A DNA stretch of 64,000 bases from Vesta saturnalis (taxonomy: Eukaryota; Arthropoda; Insecta; Coleoptera; Lampyridae), in NCBI GenBank assembly GCA_036346205.1, contig JARFJB010002198.1, positions 1,821,001 to 1,885,000 of the forward strand. The letters run 5' to 3'. This document shows positions 1-12,067 of this stretch, one piece after another. The notes under the pieces are model-generated. The model saw only the letters and a program-made list of their open reading frames with translations, was not told the origin of the DNA and ran no database searches. The stretch's first letter is position 1. Every line of letters starts with the position of its first letter. The translations under genes were made by a program, and so were the position numbers.

Positions 1-2095
1 CTCAAAATATAAATAGTGGCCCTCGTAAAATGGTATTAAAATAATAATAATAAGATAATTTACCAGTTCTTGCATAAGGTTGTAATTTAGGGGAAATTAT
101 TTAAAAATTTTATTTCATTGTTATGTTGGTGGTGATGTAGTAGAATTAGAGATTAAGATTGCGTCTGTATAATACACTGAAAATAATGTTTTTTAATTAG
201 AATTAATTGAAAAGTAATTAAAACCGAAGCAGAGTCGTAGTTGTTATCTTATTTCATTATTCCTATTCTAGGTAAAATAAAACTAATAACGGACCTAATA
301 TCAACATGGTTCTACCATGCCGTGTATATAAGGTACAGGCTATTATTAAAACTACTGGAAATAATCGCAGTCGAGTACTGGGTATCATTAAAACTATGCA
401 ACGCTACTGGAAGTTATCGCAGTTGGCAACCGGATTTTTAAAGGCTTCTTCAACGGGCGGGTTTATTCAATGAACTTTATACTACATAACTGGAAGGACC
501 TGACGGTTGCCATTATCGAGTGGATGTGTCAGGTAACAGACAGAAAAATGTGATGCTGTACGTGTAGTATTCATGTCTCAGTCCAACTTGCACAATGCAT
601 TTAGAAATTATACGTTTCATCTCGACATCGTCTTCTAGTTTAACATTTGTAGTTACAAGTGGGTTTTGCGTGTATACAGGGTGCGACATTAGTGCGTCGA
701 AGTACGATATATCCGTTATTAAAGGAGATATCAAAACAAAGTTATTTACAAAATTATAGGCAACTTCAAACTTCACAATTTTCGTATTTATAGGGTGTTA
801 CTATTACCAGGGTGAACCAAACATACTTTTTTAAATGGGACACCCTACATTATTTCAAATTTAAATTAAGCTCATCTCCCCATACTTCCAATATAGGGTT
901 TCATTACGTTATACAGGGTATTTCAAAAGTTATGGTCAATTGTACACGAAAATCATTCTCATTTCAACGTCCTGTATACCCTAGACAGAACAACCTAACA
1001 ATAATTTTTCCAGGCATAACTTTTTGACATTGGTACAGTGTTACATGGAAGTGCTATTTCTTTATTATTGCACTAACTGAATATAGAGCGAGCCACAACT
1101 CGAACACATGATTTTGTCAATTTTCGTCAATTGTGAAAATACACTTTATGTTCTTTCATTTTATTAAGCACTATAGCTAAAATCGTTAATATCTGAGATA
1201 TTTTCGGGGATAATATAACTAGTGTGATAGCTCGAGTTAAAACCTATGAAAATTCAATTCAATTCAATTCAATTTTCTACAGGTTCTAACGAGTGGTATC
1301 ATCGATTATTAATCATAACACGTGTTATATTTGGTAAGAGAATATAATGAACGTTAATAGAAAATATATTTTTAAAGTTTAAAATTCTAAACGATCTGTC
1401 ACTTTGATAGTAAATATTGCAGTTGCAAGATAATCAATACAATTATTTATTTCTTTGAAACTTTTTGTCATTTTGGCAGTAAACTATTTTATTTATTAAA
1501 ATCATGTGACAGTCAACGTGGTGATAAATTATCACCGAGTTGATAGCCTATTCTGCGATTTTGTTTTTGTATTTTAACCAATGAAAGTAATCAAAATGTA
1601 CCATGTGACATGTGAATTATATTTTCAGTTAATAACAGAATGAGATTTTTTAAAATTTCTATTATAACATTAGCCGTGAACAAATTGCAGATAGATATTA
1701 TTCAGTATTAATTAGTAACTTGTCATTTAACAAACTTCTTTGAGATTATGTAGTGTTTATTAATTTGTAAACACTTAAATACTGTTTGAAATGAACTTTC
1801 CTGTTGAGGATTAACAGACATGATATGGGTACTGAGAGAATGTATGAAAAATTGATTATTATCACAAGGAATTTACAAAGAGAGATACACCGCACGAAGA
1901 CAATCTGAGAAAATAACGTTAGAAAGGTTAGTAGATCGTTTTAATCGTACGGGTTCAGTGGTTTGTGAAAAAAGGACAAAACAAAAAACAAAAACAAAAC
2001 CTGTACTTAAAAGGAAAATGAATTTAACGTGATGCTTGAAGTTATGCATAATCCACATGTTAGTACATGTGAAATCTCTCGTCAGCATGATATTA
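1..2095. repeat. Tandem 2.1-kb repeat, copy 1
   Basis: This stretch aligns almost base for base with 3829-6005. Both begin with the same CTCAAAATAT motif and share an AATTC microsatellite (about 1255 and 5153), a CAGGGTGCGACATTAG motif and the start of a transposase. They diverge after a shared CATGATATTA motif. Differences are mainly one-base changes in A/T homopolymers. The window starts exactly at the repeat boundary seen at 3829, so the real left edge may lie outside the window. Confidence 0.9.
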
Positions 2096-2636
2096 GTGAC
2101 GTGTCGTCCGAAGTATACTGCGTAAAAATAAGATGCATCCATACCATATCCAGTTGTATCAAGAGTTACTCGAAGATGACTATCCTAGAAGGGTTGCTTT
2201 TGTGAATGGGCTCAACAACAAATCTACAATCAAGCGGATCTCTTTGATTTTGTCCTGTTTGCACGTTTCATAAAATGGAAATGTGAATAGACACGATTTC
2301 CATTATTATTGGACAAGTAATCCCGATCTTATAGCAACTCATAGTCAAACTAGGTGGTCTTTGAATGTTTGGGGTGGTATAGTTGGAGATCATGTAATTG
2401 GACCACATGTTTTCTATGGAACAGTGAATGGTCAGGTTTATTTGGACTTTTAGAAAATCATTTACTATTACTGTTGGCAAACGTTCCTCTTAACATTCGT
2501 CAAAGAATGGGGTTGTTTCACGATTGAACTTCGGTACATCACACTAGATTAATTCATAATCATCTTAATACCATTTTCCTGGAAGATGGTGGGAAGAGGA
2601 GGACAATGCATGACCAGCTCGTTCACCAGAGTACAA
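677..2636 (+). mobile_element. DUF4817-type Tc1/mariner-superfamily element, relic (copy A1)
   Basis: The left end is a TA followed by CAGGGTGCGACATTAG at 677, the terminal motif shared with other copies here. A broken transposase begins at the ATG at 1791, with an N-terminus starting MNFPVEEL that resembles the DUF4817 helix-turn-helix domain of insect transposases. Past several frameshifts the DDE part can be followed: an NVWGGIVGDHVIGP block near 2370, a block like VPLNIRQRMGLFHD near 2490, and PARSPEYN just before 2636. The reading ends there because a mariner sequence begins. The element has lost its right end and cannot encode active protein. Family placement rests on protein motifs only. 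Confidence 0.8.
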
Positions 2637-3829
2637 TGAAAAACTAATCTGTCATTGAAAGTTGCTTTATTGTTTTTCAAAATATTCTTCTTTATGATCA
2701 GTACACTTTTGCATTCGTTCGAACCATTTGTCATAGGATTTTTTCCAATCTTCTTGAGACACTTCCATAACATGGTTTTTGAACGAATCAAATGCTTCTT
2801 CCACCGACGAAAATCGTTGTCCACGCAATTTATTCTTGACATTTGGGAACAAAAAGAAATCGTTGGGTGCCAAATCAACACTGTACGGCGGATGACCCGA
2901 TTTTTTGAGTGTTTGAATGTTAGACGAGATATATGAGAGCTTGCATTGTCGTGATGAAGAACGATCCGAAGGCGCTTGTTTGTTTTTCACATATCACCGA
3001 AGATATCCGGCAAACAAATTGCAGTGTACCATTCAGAATTGACCTTTCCACATTCCTCTAAAGGCACAGTTGCCATATGACCAGTTTTTCCGAAAAAACA
3101 GGGGACCATTTGTATCGAGCGCGAATAACTTTTGTTGGATTTGGTTCATCTTGAAACATCTACTCAGTCGACTGCTGTTTACGTTCCGGCTCGTTTGCAT
3201 ACATCCATGATTCGTCACATGTTACAATCCTATATACGTGTTTTGAAGCACCGCCATTGTATTTCTTGAGCATTTGTGTGCACCAATCGACGCGAGCATC
3301 TTTTTGAGACATCGTTAAATTGTGTGGGATCCAACGAGAACAAACCTTTTTCATGGCTAAATGATCACGTTATATTTTATATATGCTGGTGGAACTAATG
3401 CCTAGGGTTCCCCCAATTTCCAGTATGACGCATGGCGATCTTGCATTATTAGTCGGCATCAATGTTTTCTTGAATAACGACTCATGTTGGACGACCTTCG
3501 CGAATTATGTCAGTGAGAGCGACAGGCGGCCACAATTAAAATCGTTATACCAGCGTTTCACAGTGGCAAAGGATGGAGCTTCATCGCCAAATATGGAAGT
3601 AAGTTGATCGATGCACTCTTGTCTTGATAATCCACGTCGAAAATCGTGACAAATCATCGCACGAAAATTTTCACGATTTAATTCCATTTCTTTGATGACA
3701 CGTAACTGTAAACAACACAAATAACGCTATTGACAAAAAGTTTGAAGTATGTTATTGTCAACAATGTCAGGTCAGACGTTTCTATGGAAACGTGAAAAGG
3801 CGCCTAACAGCAATCAGTGTTGCCAAGGC
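2637..3829 (-). mobile_element. mariner-like element (DD34D type), broken
   Basis: Minus-strand transposase from the ATG at 3687 (MELNRENFRAM) to a stop near 2665 (EYFEKQ). Visible blocks are the N-terminal HTH (FGDEAPSFATVKRWYN), KVCSRWIPHNLT near 3340, the first catalytic Asp in VTCDESW near 3210, the second in VLHHDNASSH near 2950, and the third in LAPNDFFLFP near 2865. The ORF has several frameshifts, and a few residues are missing between the second and third Asp, so it is inactive. The right end (TTGGCAACACTG read on the minus strand, near 3815-3829) looks like a mariner terminal repeat. No matching left repeat is seen, so the 3' end is probably truncated. It sits inside the DUF4817-type transposase and between the two tandem repeat copies. 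Confidence 0.88.
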
Positions 3830-6005
3830 TCAAAATATGAATAGTGGCCCTCGTAAAATGGAGATTAAAAATAATAATAATAAGATAATTTACCAGTTCT
3901 TGCATAAGGTTGTAATTTAGGGGGGAAATTATTTAAAAATTTTATTTTATTGTGTTATGTTGGTGGTATGTAGTAGAATTAGAGATTAAGATTGCGTCTG
4001 TATAATACACTGAAAAATAATGTTTTTTTAATTAGAATTAATTGAAAAAGTAATTAAAAACCGAAGCAGAGTCGTAGTTGTTATCTTATTTGCATTAACT
4101 AATGACACGTAATTCCTATTCTAGGTAAAATAAAACTAATAACGGACCTAATATCAACATGGTTCTACCATGCCGTGTATATAAGGAACAGGTCATTATT
4201 AAAAACTACTGGAAATAATCGCAGTCGAGTACTGGGCATCATTAAAGACTATGCAACGCTACTGGAAGTCATCGCAGTTGACAACCGGGTTTTTTTAAAG
4301 GCTTCTTCAACGGGCGGGTTTATTCAATGAACTCTATACTACATAACTGGAAGGAACCTGACGGTTGCCATTATCGGGTGGATGTGTGTCAGGGGCAACA
4401 GACAGAGAAAGGTGATGCGTGTAGTATTCATGTCTCAATCCAACTTGCACAATGCAATAAGAAATTATACGTTTCATCTCGACATCGTCTTCTAGTTTAA
4501 CATTTGTAGCTACAAGTGGGTTTCTTGCGTGTATACAGGGTGCGACATTAGTGCGTCTAAGTACGATATATCCGTTATTAAAGGAGATATTAGAAACAAA
4601 GTTATTTACAAAAATTATAGGCAACTTCAAACTTCACATTATAACATTATTTTCGTATTTATAGGGTGTAGCATATTACCAGGGTGAACCAAACATACTT
4701 TTTTTTAAATGGGACACCCTATATATTATTTCAAATTTAAATTAAGCTCGTCTCCCCCATACTTCCAATATAGGGTTTAATTACGTTATACAGGGTATTT
4801 CAAAAGTTATGGCCCATTGTACACGAAAATCATTCTCATTTCAACGTCCTGTGTACCCTAGGCAGAACAACCTAACAATAATTTTTTCCAGGCATAACTT
4901 TTTGACATTGGTACAGTGTTACAGGAAAGTGCTATTTCTTTATTATTGCACTAACTGAATATAGAGCGAGCCACAACTCGAACACATGATTTTGTCAATT
5001 TTCGTCAAATGTGAAAATACACTTTATGTTCTTTCATTTTTATTAAGCACTCCCCATAGCTAAAATCGTTAATGTCTGAGATATTTTCGGGGATAATATA
5101 ACTAGTGTTATGATTATCATCGGTGATAGCTCGAGTTAAAACGTATGAAAATTCAATTCAATTCAATTCAATTCAATTTTCTACAGGTTTTAACGAGTGG
5201 TATCATCGATTATTAATCATAACACGTGTTATATTTGGTAAGAGAATATAATGAACGTTAATAGAAAATATATTTTTTAAAGTTTATAATTTTAAACGAT
5301 CTGTCACTTTGATAGTAAATATTGCAATTGCAAGATAACCAATACAATTATTTATTTCTTTGAAACCTTTTGTCATTTTGGCAGTAAACTATTTTATTCA
5401 TTAAAATCATGTGACAGTCAACGTGTGGTGATAAAATTATCATCGATTTGATGGCCTATTCTGCGATTTTGTTTTTGTATTTTAACCAATGAAAGCAATC
5501 AAAAATGTACCATGTGACATGTGAATTATATTTTCAGTTAATAACAGAAAGAGATTTTTTTTTAAATTTCTATTTTAACAAGTTAGCCGTGAACAAATGA
5601 CAGATAGATATTATTCAGTATTAATTAGTAGCTTGTCATTTAACAAACATCTTTGAGATTGTGTAGTGTTTATTAATTTGTAAACACTTAAATACTGTTT
5701 GAAATGAACTTTCCTGTTGAGGAATTAACAGACATGATAAGGGTACTGGGAGAATATATGAAAAATTGTTTATTATCACAAGGAATTTACAAAGAGAGAT
5801 ACACCGCACGAAGACAATCCGAGAAAATAACGTTGGAAAGGTTAGTAGATCGTTTTAATCGTACGGGTTCAATGGTTTGTGAAAAAAAGGACAAAACAAA
5901 AAAAAAACAAAACCTGTACTTAACGAGGAAAATGAATTTAACGTGATGCTTGAAGTTATGCATAATCCACATGTTAGTACATGTGAAATCTCGCGTCAGC
6001 ATGAT
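3829..6005. repeat. Tandem 2.1-kb repeat, copy 2
   Basis: Second copy of 1-2095, offset about 3.9 kb. The element left end (TA, then CAGGGTGCGACATTAG) is at 4536. A 243-bp ORF from the ATG at 5704 gives the DUF4817-type N-terminus (MNFPVEELTDMIRVLGEY) and is cleaner than copy 1. Similarity stops near 6005, where a Copia relic takes over, so only the 5' part of the transposase remains. Confidence 0.88.
5704..5946 (+). pseudogene. DUF4817-type transposase N-terminus (copy A2)
   Basis: Eighty codons that resemble the N-terminal HTH domain of the insect DUF4817 transposase family: an LTDMIRVLGEYMKN block, then YKERYTARR and a region ending in a lysine-rich stretch. The ATG at 5704 matches the start used by sister copies (MNF-x5-DMI). 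The frame ends at 5946 soon after the (CA)A-rich lysine tract, where copy 1 is also frameshifted. No DDE domain follows, so this is a truncated copy that may bind DNA at most. Confidence 0.72.
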
Positions 6006-6039
6006 ATTATGATTATTATGATTATTTCAATGAAAATAA

Positions 6040-7200
6040 AGAGTTTACATGCCACATATGTATACAGCTAAACTTTCCAAGGAACCGTTACGTGGAAACT
6101 TACAAAAAAAAGTCGACCGTTAGAAATAATACCTACAGACGTGTGTGATCCAATAAATGTTGAAATCCATGATGGAATGCGTTACTTCATAACACTAATA
6201 GATGATTTCACGCATTATACCGAAATGTACCCCTTTCAAGATAAGAGTGAAGTTCGATCTAAAGTACACAGTCAAATGCGAGGGGAATCTATTTTGATTG
6301 CGACTTATTTAAACAGTAGAACATCCAAAAACACGGTTGAAGTTGCACCAATTGAAAAATGGGCTAGGTTAAGGCCAGATCTGAGTACAGTTCAACTATT
6401 TGGGAGTGTTACCTTCGCAAAAACACTTATGTAGGTACGTTAAAAAGTTAGACCCGCGATCCAGGAAACTTGTATTTGTAAGGTACAGTACAAATGGTTA
6501 TCGTTTGTGGGATAAGAAAGAAAGGAAGGCACCGGTGTCACGTGACCAAAAATTCTTAACACACTATAAAAACCCAGACGATAAATATACACAGGATAAC
6601 ATTAAGAACAGAATCAAACTAGAAGAAAATAATGAAACATCACAAGATGAAAGTATCTCACAGGAAGGTGAAGAAACCCCGAACGTGTCTGAACTTGACG
6701 AAACACAAATCACACCAAATGGAATGAAAATTGTGCACAAGAGTGATGCTATTTATGTGAACTAGTCTCTTTACTGTAAAAATATACTGGAACGATACAA
6801 CATGTCAGAATGTAACACCTCAGGATCGCCGATGGCAATGAATAGTGAAACCGACGAGAACCGTACAGTTCGATTTCCATATAGGGAAGCGGTAGCGAGC
6901 TTACTCTATACGTCAACAAAAACGAGACCAGATATCAGTTTCTTTGTTGGAATTGAATCTCGCAAAACAGAAAATCCTATTCACTCTGATGTGAATAACA
7001 TTAGAATGACTTTACTGTATCTTAAGTAAACTGAACGAATAAGACTCCTGTTAGCTGGTGTTCAAAACGACAGGGTAAACACATGTCAGTTAAATATCTT
7101 TTTATCTATGCAAATGTCGAGTATCTTTACCTTAAATGAACACTAGAAAGTAATGTGGTTCTGAAAAGAACCGATCTTTTACAATATTAACTCAAGAAGG
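6040..7200 (+). pseudogene. Ty1/Copia retrotransposon pol relic
   Basis: Broken pol fragments in Copia order. First is the integrase core start (TDVCDPINVE, then YFITLIDDFTHY, 6125-6240). A later integrase/linker block is LDPRSRKLVFVRYSTNGY (about 6446-6500) followed by an acidic linker. Reverse transcriptase (RT) tail fragments are NILERYNMSECNTSGSPM (6785-6830) and FPYREAVASLLYTSTKTRPD (6870-6930). Most of the integrase catalytic core and the RT palm are deleted, and there are frameshifts, one in a poly-A near 6103. No LTRs were found. It abuts the truncated end of the tandem repeat copy. It is clearly dead and is a different lineage from the Copia at 13.4 kb. Confidence 0.85.
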
Positions 7201-7477
7201 AGTGAATAAACGAAGAAACAAACCAACCGGCGAGCGTACGTAACCTCAATCAACGTATAAGCAAATAAAGGAAAGTTGTTCTGTGAAAACGTTGGTATCA
7301 CTGCTCATATTTTTGTTTTAAATTACAGACGACGGTCATTTCGTGATTTAATGCATACATGACGTCATCGGGATAAGTTAAACGAATGAACTTTAATATG
7401 TATTTGGGATTGAACATTGTTCAACTCAAAACCAAATAGCGGACATATTTACAATACCGTGTTAAATATTAAAATTG

Positions 7478-7600
7478 TGATTAGAAATAATAACAATAAA
7501 ATAATTTATCAGTTCTTGTAAAAGTTCTAATTTAGGCGGGATAATGATTTAAAGATTCAAGTGGTTAAACTAATAACGGACTTAATATCAAGAATGCAGC
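7478..7600. repeat. Third, diverged piece of the left-edge repeat
   Basis: The blocks AATTTATCAGTTCTTG, TAATTTAGGCGGGA and AAACTAATAACGGAC match, in order, the start of the tandem repeat (about 3870-4150), with larger gaps. This shows the left-edge repeat is a dispersed family and not only a local duplication. Confidence 0.6.
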
Positions 7601-7927
7601 AAAATTTTAGGACATTTCAAATATTTTGGCGGAAATTACACAGTGAAAAGTTGGCAACGCAGCGTTATCAGTATTTTTATTAAGTTTGTCTCACTGCAAA
7701 CGATTTAACCTTTTGCAAACGTTAGTTTAATAAGTAAGATTAGCTCAATATTAAAAAATATCTGTACTCTTTTGCTAGAAATTCGGTAATTATACATTTA
7801 AGCTTATCTAGTTTAATAAAAAATAATAATATGTACTTACGCATTTTGTTTTATTTGTAATTACTATTACGTAATTGTTGGCTTACTTGGATTAAACATT
7901 TTGATAAAACTTTTAGAAAACCACATT

Positions 7928-8221
7928 ATGGCAAACGAAGCGGAAGCAGTTTCAAGACCTATGAAATTTCCCTACACATTTACTGCAAGATTGGCCCAGT
8001 TTCCATGGAAATTTCATTTAAATAATTCCTGGCTTTATAGATATTATTTTATTGCAGTTTGTGTTAGTATGCCAATCTTTTATAAAATACAGAAGCTAGG
8101 TATGTATTTCGATCACTATCTAAATATAATTAATATAAAATCATTAATAGCCAATTCACCTGAGAATAAAGCAAACTGGGCTGAGCAAAAACGTAAAGAA
8201 GCCGCGGCTGCACATCATTAA
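7928..8221 (+). CDS. Small membrane protein gene, two exons (host gene)
   Basis: Exon 1 runs from the ATG at 7928 to 8099, an intron occupies 8100-8150 (51 bp, GTATGT...TTAATAG), and exon 2 runs 8151-8221 with a TAA stop. Splicing joins CTAG to CC and gives KLANSPENKANWAEQ. The unspliced frame happens also to be open. The product is about 80 residues: a FPYTFTARLAQFPWKFH block, one hydrophobic span (YYFIAVCVSMPIFY), and a charged tail ending in KRKEAAAAHH. The design, a short basic N-terminus, one span and a charged tail, fits a small mitochondrial inner-membrane protein, but I do not recognise the gene with certainty. A TTTTAG just before the ATG could be a 5'UTR splice acceptor. AATAAA lies at 8290-8295. 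It is the best host gene in the window and has no frame damage. Confidence 0.72.
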   Translation: MANEAEAVSRPMKFPYTFTARLAQFPWKFHLNNSWLYRYYFIAVCVSMPIFYKIQKLGMYFDHYLNIINIKSLIANSPENKANWAEQKRKEAAAAHH

Positions 8222-8289
8222 AAAGTAATTGAATGATTTAGTAAAGTTTATTGGCAGTTTACTTTTACTGTATATTATACTATTTAGAA

Positions 8290-8295
8290 AATAAA
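8290..8295 (+). promoter_or_regulatory. Polyadenylation signal AATAAA
   Basis: A canonical hexamer about 70 bp after the stop codon of the small membrane-protein gene, in the right orientation and at a usual distance. Confidence 0.5.
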
Positions 8296-9160
8296 TGTAT
8301 TAAAAATATGCATACCTATTTAAAATAAAAGTAAAACGCTACATAATTTAATTACAGCAACTTCTAAATTTATATATTTGTATGAAATTGTTGTAACCTC
8401 CACAAATAATTTAATTATTATTATTAACACATTACAGGGTTATTATAAAATGACTGTAAAAATTGTTTGTTTATAATTAGTACAAGATCTGTGTATTATT
8501 ATTGTAATTAAAATAATAGATGTAGTATTTAATAAGCATCCAACATATATTTGTGATGTACATAATGGCCGATTAATATTCGGAAATCATGATTATGTTA
8601 CGAACAACTCAACTATGATAAGTGCTATTATTTATTTAGCTTGCTATTATATAGTTTTTAGTTGCTAATTGTCCAAAAATAAGCAAACATTATTGGTGAC
8701 TTAAAATGCTCTTCCAGAAATAATATGAATTTCTAATCATTTTGAAGAGAACTATTTAAAGAGCAAAAACTTTGAGGCAAATGGTTGTAAATTTTATAAG
8801 GTACCTAAACTGCCATATTTTTGTTACTTTGTTAAATCAAAGTGTGGTATCATTATTTCTTGTATCATGATTCTGAATAGTTTGGTAACTGGTAAATTAT
8901 TGTGACCGTAAGTTAAGCATATAATGATATAACAACAAGGTAATGTAAAAATTTTAAACAATTTAAAAATATGTCGGAAGACTGCTTTGGATCATCTTTC
9001 ATTGTAAAGAGAATACTGTTAAAACTGTACTTGATGAACCTCAGATTATTATACCGTTAGTTATGAGGGTAGAAATGTGAATAGTAGGCCATTTTTACGT
9101 TATCTAACGTATGATTTTTAATTTTCTTAAAAAAATGTTTGTATTTAATATTTTTGCCAG
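8296..9160. other. Intergenic, no feature seen
   Basis: AT-rich sequence with no ORF, TE protein or strong repeat recognised. Confidence 0.5.
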
Positions 9161-9316
9161 ATAATCGACATGGAAGACAAAGTTAATTTGCAGTCACGAA
9201 AAATTTCCAACAATTTAAAACTTTCAGTATTAGATGATTCAAGTGACCTAAATCTAATTATGTTCAATGTACCTTTCTGGCAGTTAAGAAATTCAAATTT
9301 ATTTTACTATCCAATG
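9161..9316 (+). other. Possible host coding exon
   Basis: A TTTTTGCCAG acceptor-like site at 9151-9160 precedes an ATG at 9170, and the frame is open to a GTAAAT donor-like site at 9317. It would encode about 49 residues (MEDKVNLQSRKIS..., ending FYYPM). The unspliced frame stops at about 9345. Codon use looks ordinary and there is no TE similarity, but no partner exon was identified, so this may be chance. Confidence 0.3.
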
Positions 9317-9351
9317 GTAAATGTGAAAAATTTTACCTATTTATAAATGTA

Positions 9352-9355
<4 letters not shown>

Positions 9356-9438
<83 letters not shown>
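9356..9438. repeat. (TA)n microsatellite
   Basis: An uninterrupted TA dinucleotide run of about 83 bp. Confidence 0.97.
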
Positions 9439-9441
<3 letters not shown>

Positions 9442-9673
9442 AAATCGTGTTAATTGCACCATTTATAACTCAAGAACGTCTGGACCAATTTTCATGATTT
9501 TTGATTTGTTGGACTTGTCTCTGCCTGGAATAGCAGAATTACTACTAAAAAAATTTAAAGATTAACCAACTGCGTATGAACAATTGTTTATTGTTATCTA
9601 TAGGTATAAAGGCAAGGGGTGAGGGAGAGGGAGAATATGTTTTATATTTGAACGAAGCAAAGCCGGTCACTGC

Positions 9674-9679
<6 letters not shown>
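9439..9679 (+). mobile_element. Helitron-like non-autonomous fragment
   Basis: The segment between two (TA)n arrays ends in AAGCCGGTCACTGCTAGT, that is CTAGT followed by T, which matches the Helitron 3' rule (CTRRT inserted before T) with a small GC-rich stretch before it. The phrase near 9469-9500 (CTCAAGAACGTCTGGACC) resembles insect Helitron text from memory. No Rep/helicase is present and the 5' end is not defined. Confidence 0.4.
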
Positions 9680-9770
<91 letters not shown>

Positions 9771-9772
9771 TG
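9678..9772. repeat. (TA)n microsatellite with TACATATATG interruptions
   Basis: A TA run of about 95 bp, interrupted twice by CATATATG, directly after the Helitron-like end. Confidence 0.95.
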
Positions 9773-10307
9773 TAAAATGTATATAAGAAGCTTTCATGTG
9801 TAATTTCAGTTCCACGTCATTAATTTATGTAAATAATCCCAACATTCTAGATTATTTCAATCTCCTTTTCAGTCATGGGGACATACGAAGAAATAATAGC
9901 ATATGAATAATTTGTTGGAACTAGGTAAATAAATTTATGACGTGCATCGAATTTTTCGTAGAATTGCCTCACACACACAACACATTCACACGCACGCGCG
10001 GACATACACACACACTCACTTACACATACACACACTCATTGAGGGCACTTCAATATTTGTAATATGTATTAACATGTGTGTATGTATTGTTTTTGACCTT
10101 TTCATTACTTTGTAAATCGCATGAAAAATTTGTTGGGTGATAAATGATGACCAGACGAGAATTTAGGCGTGATTGTTGTGCTCGAGGACATAATTTTTAT
10201 TTTAGGTAATTAACAACCGATTGTTTCTTGAAAAGTATATCCTTTTCAGTTAATCAAGTTAGGTATCCCTAGTGAAATAATCACATAACAATAATGTATG
10301 TCAGATG
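9773..10307. other. Non-coding, contains (CA)-rich tract 9968-10035
   Basis: An imperfect CACACA/CACGCA tract at 9968-10035 produces spurious Cys/Val-rich minus-strand frames. Nothing else is recognised. Confidence 0.6.
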
Positions 10308-10632
10308 GACGTTTAAAAGTTCATGTTAAACAGATGTTAATAGACATATACATGCTAACTTAAAAAAATTTCAAAGCCGTCCGCTTCTATAAAATACCGA
10401 CAATACAATTTAAGCATTTTCAATCTTATTTAATTCATTTTTGGACTTAGTTTGATTTATATTAATGAAAAATTATGTAAAATTAAATTTTCTTTAATAC
10501 ATCTACACATTTTCTTATAAAATTAATCGTTATTTAGATATTGAAAAAAATTGAACACTAAAATTCTACCTTAGGAACTTTTACCGCTAAATTTCCTAGG
10601 CGTCGTCTAAAAAATTTGCTAGAACATAATCG
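10308..10632. repeat. Diverged dispersed repeat, copy 1
   Basis: Aligns in order with 12068-12385 in the same orientation. Shared blocks include GTTAATAGACAT, TTTTCAATC, ACATTTTCTTATAAAATTAATC, GGAA-TTTT-CCGCTAAATT and GCCTAGAACAT or GCTAGAACAT near the end. The two are clearly related but with many substitutions. No protein is encoded. Confidence 0.75.
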
Positions 10633-12067
10633 ATATGGTTAAGGTCTATGTGTTGGTATTTTCATATCTTTGAAATATACAGCTGTTTCAGAAATATTTG
10701 ACAAAAACCCCTCTTTACCGCCGCTGAATTACAACCAAAATTTAATTAACTCATCGAGAAATGAAAACAAGCTTAAATACGAAATTTAAAGTACGTACGT
10801 GTTGTCGTTTAAGTGTTATTGTGGATACTAACATACATCCACACACATGCGCGCGCGCTCGCACGCTACGTTGCAAGAATAGAAAATGTATGTTAAATTT
10901 TAAAAGTCTGGCCATCCTTGATGTCTACTCCATCTCCAATTAAAATTATATTTATTATAATTTTTTTCAAATTTTCCCTTTGTGAGTGTGTGTAAATAAT
11001 TATCGGTTCTGCAGCAATCATGGAATATGAATTGTCGCGCCATACACACGACCCGACAATTAGAGTTAGGCTTTTATTATGATTAGAAGCCTTAGATTTC
11101 CATAAATTAGAATTTTTTTAGTCGAGACATGGGGAGTAAGTTGTGTGCTGAGGTGTGTATGCTTGCCGAATTTTACATAATTAAGGTGTCTTCTAGACAT
11201 CCTATGTTGTGCTGCCACCTTTGCAACTAAATTGCGCTGTTGCCAATTCTCGTGTTTGATTCTGTGTAAGGTTTTAAGTCTCTAAATATTAGCACAGACT
11301 TGTTTATAAATGCACTGTACGATATGACTGGTTGTTTATTGAGAAGTTATGTACCTATTGTGGTACGCATTAAAATGATTTTATCTGTTATGAAAGAAGC
11401 CAATGAAAATTATTGTGGGATAGAGTTTTTAAAACTCCTTTTATAAGATGTATAATGTTAACTTAATGTTGTATACATTATTTGACTATGATTAATTTTA
11501 CATTTTGCGCAAATTAAACTAATATTTCTTGTACTAGTTATGTAAACAATCCTACTGACTGGTGTATTAATAAGTCGATTTTTGAAAATAACATACTCTT
11601 ATCGTTTTTAATCTAAACATCAAAATTCGTGTTCTGGTTAAAATGGGTGTATTTGATTCGCCCAAAAGAAGAAAAGCCCTAATTGAATGGAGCATCGTAA
11701 GACTCTTTTGTTTAAGCAATTTACACGATAACGCACTATCTTCGTTTTATAAATGGTGTAAAATATCTTGACTGTTACAATAAAAATTGTTATTTCACAA
11801 ACATACACATTTTTGTTTTGATTTGTGAAGAAATTATTATCTGTGATCACGCACCAACTTTTATTTGGTGTTTCATATTATAAATCAACATGTATTACTT
11901 GAAATCTTTATTAGTCATTTACTCATGTGCATTAGTCACTGTTAAAACGGATCATGTTTGTTTAAACATGTCCTGCATAAATGAGCTAGATCAAAAATAC
12001 AATATTTGATTTGAATATCTGGTGTGGAAAATAGGCGACTTTGTAGAAACTAAAACAATAATCAATA
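10633..12067. other. Intergenic, no gene recognised
   Basis: Short CA/GC-rich tract near 10840-10862. Other small frames here have no recognised similarity and look like chance. Confidence 0.5.

Noticed and set aside
513..776. Minus-strand 87-codon frame, also found in the second repeat copy
   Set aside because: It is antisense to the element's TIR region and is conserved only because the repeat is duplicated; no known family.
9347..9803. Frames rich in Ile/Tyr repeats (YIYIYI)
   Set aside because: Produced by the (TA)n arrays.
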